Assembly: GCA_020692325.1 (NCBI GenBank) | Contig: JAIMKR010000014.1 | Coordinates: forward strand, 1-64,000 | DNA: 64,000 bases | Direction of reading: 5' to 3' | Source of the DNA: Desulfocurvus sp. | GTDB taxonomy: Bacteria; Desulfobacterota; Desulfovibrionia; Desulfovibrionales; Desulfovibrionaceae | In this document: positions 60,910 through 64,000 of the stretch, piece by piece | Numbering within the stretch: position 1 is the stretch's first letter | Layout of the letters: the number at the start of each line of letters is the position of its first letter | Translations under genes and position numbers: made by a program | The notes under the pieces: model-generated | Database searches by the model: none | Told to the model about the DNA's origin: nothing | What the model saw: the letters and a program-made list of their open reading frames with translations, nothing else

Positions 60910-63540
60910 TCACCGCGTTAGCCCTGTGAGGAAGGGGGAGGCTTGGCGAAGAGGCAGCAAAAACGTGCCCAGGCGACGGTCGTCGGTCAACACGTGCCCC
61001 AGCAGCCGTTCCTTGAGAAATGCGTCCACCCGCTTGCCGCGCGCGCTGTTTTGGGGGCCGTCGCCCTCACGAAGGTCGCGCACAGCGGCCAGCAGCTGCG
61101 TATGCCGGCGCCTGTGCTCCTCGCGGTCGGGATAGCCGTGCCGTTCCATGAGTTCGCCTTCGGCTTGGCTGTGACGCTCCAGCTCCGTGAGCAGCGTTTC
61201 GATCACGGCGGCGATCCTTTCGCGCGGCGCGTGGTCCAGGTTTTCCAGTTCGGCGAAGAGTGCGCGGTGGTCCGCGTCCATACGGGCGCTTCCCGTGGCG
61301 TACGCCTCGCGCCAGGTCAGCGGGCCAAAGCGTGTCTCGGCGCGGACGGCCTTGTTCAACCTGGTTTCGTGCGTTTCGAGCAGCTTCCAGCGGATGATGG
61401 GCACGTCTGCGAGGACCTGGACGGGGATATGATAGATGACGGCGTCGCGCGAGCCGCATGTCTTCGCCGTGTACGGACAGGGAACGTCGAAAAGCACCTC
61501 CCCCCCGCGGAAGAAATCGCCCGGGCCCAGGCGCACGAAGGGACGGGAGCCGAGGAGCAGATCGACGCGCCCGGAGCGCAAGAGGCACAGCCCGGAGACG
61601 CCTGTGGCGCCGATGGCACTGCCTGGCGCATATCGGCGGATGTCCAGCGCGGTGGCCATGGCGTTTTGCCGGGCGCGGGAGATGGCGTCGCCGAAGAGCG
61701 CGTTGGTCTGGAGGAATCCGCGCACGTCCAGCTGCCGCGTCATGGTTTCGAGAAGGCCGTTGCCCTCGATGAACGCGCGATACCGCTCCACGGGAATGCG
61801 CAGGGCCTGGACGAAGCCCGCCGCGCGGTGGGTCTCGGCCGAGGGGCGTCCGGTTAGCGCCGTGACCTCGCCGAGGAGAGCCCCGAGGCACAGTGTTGTG
61901 AGAATCTTGCCGCTTGCGCGGAGCATCTCCACTTGGCCGGCGAGCAGCAGATGCACGGACTGCGCTTTGCGGCCGCCTTTGAGGATGATCGTTTCCGGGG
62001 GAAAGCTGTCGATGGGGTTGTCGAGCAGCGCGCGCAGACTGTCCGTGGGCACGCCGGGGAAATACGCCTTCAGCGTGGTGAACGCGTGGGAGCGCGCGTC
62101 CTCCCGATCCGAGGGGACGAGCGTGTCCACGGCGCCGAAGAATGCGCCGGAGCCGATGGCCTTCTGCCGGTCGGTGAGGGGCAGGGCCGTGTGGGCCAGC
62201 ACGATCTTGCGCGACTGGTCATGGGCGAAGTCCTCGGCGTCGCCGTGAATCATGCCGCCGCCGATGTCGATCTTCTTGAGATCGACGGGGGTGAGGTAGT
62301 CGCGCTCCACCTGTTCGTACAGCGCCCGCGAAAGACCGGGCGCGCCGTCGTCGGTGATCATGCCGCGCAGCAGCCGCAGGCTGGCGATGTCCGCGAAGTG
62401 CGCGTAGGTGCGGTAGCCATTGCGTCCCAGCGCGCGGAAGAACAGCACCGTGGTCTCCACCGGGTGCGGCGAGAACACGGGCTTCACCTCCAGCGCGTCG
62501 ATGTCATTCCACTCGTCGAGGGTCAGATCGTGATAGTCGAAGGAGTGCTCGAACTCATCCTCGCCCAGCATGGACAGGGCCGCCAGCTTTTTTATCACCG
62601 AGGCGCGCACGAAGCGCGTGGCGTAGTAGGGGATGCGGTGATCCGCGCGCATGAGGTCGGGCAGACCGCAAAAGTGGTCGTCATGGGCGTGGGTGTGGAA
62701 CACTCCGGCGATCTCGTTGACGCTGATGCCCAGCGCGTTCAGGCTGTGCATGATGTTCGGGCCGGCGTCGATGAGATAGACCTTGCCCTGGAACAGCAGG
62801 ATGCTGGCCATGGCGGGACGGTTGGGGTCCCAGCCGTCGCCCTCTCCGGAATGCAGCACGGCGAAGTCGTCGCGCCAGATGTGGTGGTGGCCCAGCGCGT
62901 ATGGGGGCAGGGATTGGTTTTGCGGCGGCAGGCGCAAATCCACGCGTACGCTCTCGCCCTTGTAGAAGATGTCGAAAACGTCCGGCCGCACCCGCTTCAC
63001 GCCGACGCCGCCCCGCAGTTCGCGCCAGCCGTTTTCCAGCGAAACGAGATCGAGATATTCCTCCATTCGGCGGATGCGTCCGAAAGCGAACCTGAGCTTC
63101 AGGCGCATCATGTCCCGCGCGAGCTCCGGCGCCACGCCGGCGGCCAGCAGCTCTCCCTCGCTGATCAGCCCGTAGTTGCCGCGGAAGACATATTCCATCT
63201 GCGCCTCGACCTGCCGGCGTGAGCCGACGACCAGCGGCTTGACGCCGAGGTTGTTGGGGTGCCCCGGGATGATGCGTCCCTGGCGATAGAACATGTGCAG
63301 GATTGGGAACTCGGCGAGGTTGGCGAAACGGCCGTTCTGCGGCGACGTGTCCGCGAGCAGGATGGCGTTGGGGCCGGTCTCGAAGCGGACGCCCTCCGCC
63401 TCGCGCTCCTGAATGAGCCCGCGTTTCATAAGATGTTTCACGCTATCGACCGGGCAGCCGCACAAAATATGCAGGTCGGCCTCGGGGATTGTTACGTAAT
63501 AAACGCCCTCGGTTACATCGGTCTTGAATATTGCTGGCAT
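60910..63540 (-). CDS. Multidomain protein: metallo-beta-lactamase fold, two cyclic-nucleotide-binding-like domains, C-terminal bacteriohemerythrin
   Basis: VFHTHAHDDHFCGL (MBL HxHxDH), ETIILKGGRKAQSVHLLLAGQVEML... and APGSAIGATGVSGLCLLRSGRVDLLLGSRPFVRLGPGDFFRGGEVLF (CNB), DADHRALFAELENL...LERHSQAEGELMERHGYPDREEHRRRHTQLL...LLGHVLTDDRRLGTFL (hemerythrin). Confidence 0.85.
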   Translation of the reverse strand: MPAIFKTDVTEGVYYVTIPEADLHILCGCPVDSVKHLMKRGLIQEREAEGVRFETGPNAILLADTSPQNGRFANLAEFPILHMFYRQGRIIPGHPNNLGVKPLVVGSRRQVEAQMEYVFRGNYGLISEGELLAAGVAPELARDMMRLKLRFAFGRIRRMEEYLDLVSLENGWRELRGGVGVKRVRPDVFDIFYKGESVRVDLRLPPQNQSLPPYALGHHHIWRDDFAVLHSGEGDGWDPNRPAMASILLFQGKVYLIDAGPNIMHSLNALGISVNEIAGVFHTHAHDDHFCGLPDLMRADHRIPYYATRFVRASVIKKLAALSMLGEDEFEHSFDYHDLTLDEWNDIDALEVKPVFSPHPVETTVLFFRALGRNGYRTYAHFADIASLRLLRGMITDDGAPGLSRALYEQVERDYLTPVDLKKIDIGGGMIHGDAEDFAHDQSRKIVLAHTALPLTDRQKAIGSGAFFGAVDTLVPSDREDARSHAFTTLKAYFPGVPTDSLRALLDNPIDSFPPETIILKGGRKAQSVHLLLAGQVEMLRASGKILTTLCLGALLGEVTALTGRPSAETHRAAGFVQALRIPVERYRAFIEGNGLLETMTRQLDVRGFLQTNALFGDAISRARQNAMATALDIRRYAPGSAIGATGVSGLCLLRSGRVDLLLGSRPFVRLGPGDFFRGGEVLFDVPCPYTAKTCGSRDAVIYHIPVQVLADVPIIRWKLLETHETRLNKAVRAETRFGPLTWREAYATGSARMDADHRALFAELENLDHAPRERIAAVIETLLTELERHSQAEGELMERHGYPDREEHRRRHTQLLAAVRDLREGDGPQNSARGKRVDAFLKERLLGHVLTDDRRLGTFLLPLRQASPFLTGLTR

Positions 63541-63751
63541 TGCAGCTCCGAAACTCCTGGACCGCAGTTGCGTGCGAAAGTGACGACCGGCCGGGACGCG
63601 CTGATCAGGAACGATTATACCGTGTCGGGGCTTATCCGTCCAGCGAATGGCTGTTTGATGTCCGTCGATGACTTCGTGGCGCGCCTTGCCTTACGCCGCA
63701 TCTTTCGTGTACGGAAAAATGATCCCGGATTCCGGGCGACGGAGGGGGAAC

Positions 63752-64000
63752 ATGAATAGCCTGACCAGGAAGGAACGCATCCTCATCGTCGACGATGAGT
63801 TGATCAACCGCAAGGTGCTCGAGGGGTTGCTCAAGGCTCGCGGGCACGAGTGCGTCTCCGCCGAGAATGGGCCGGCCGCGCTCAAGCTGCTGGATAAATC
63901 CATCGCTCTCGTCCTCCTGGACATCATGATGCCCGGCATGGACGGCTTTAGCGTGGTGCGCGCCATCCGGCAGATGCCCGAATACGCCGACCTGCCCATC
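63752..64000 (+). CDS. Response regulator receiver domain protein, truncated by the window end
   Basis: MNSLTRKERILIVDDELINRKVLEGLLKARGHECVSAENGPAALKLLDKSIALVLLDIMMPGMDGFSVVRAIRQMPEY. Confidence 0.85.
   Translation, partial: MNSLTRKERILIVDDELINRKVLEGLLKARGHECVSAENGPAALKLLDKSIALVLLDIMMPGMDGFSVVRAIRQMPEYADLPI

Overview
High-GC (roughly 65%) bacterial chromosome segment. The gene content (stand-alone DsrC, flagellar and acc gene arrangement, MucR homologue, type III glutamine synthetase) suggests a sulfate-reducing member of Desulfovibrionales; this lineage call is inference. Main blocks: motAB; a PilZ gene followed by an atypical acetyl-CoA carboxylase gene set (biotin carboxylase, fused alpha-beta carboxyltransferase, tandem biotinyl-like protein) and ssb; a rhombosortase gene next to a lipoprotein with a GlyGly-CTERM tail; a TrxR-like flavoprotein; a YcaO-TPR protein followed by dsrC; thiC under a TPP riboswitch; rpmE-DUF1385-prfA-prmC-lpxC; a flagellar export/regulation cluster (fliR-flhB-flhA-flhF-flhG-fliA-cheY-fliL); rpoZ-dnaJ-moaC; a biotin operon (bioF, esterase, bioC, bioD, bioA); hisF-hisH; a run of housekeeping genes; ilvB-ilvN-ilvC; a MucR/Ros regulator; VanX-like dipeptidase; type III glutamine synthetase; and a large MBL / cyclic-nucleotide-binding / hemerythrin protein. 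No CRISPR array, rRNA, tRNA, intact mobile element or prophage was recognised by eye. Findings I would check first: the divergent ACC set, the YcaO-TPR/DsrC pair, the rhombosortase/GlyGly-CTERM pair, and the MBL-CNB-CNB-hemerythrin protein. All family calls come from reading motifs in the supplied translations; no database search was run.
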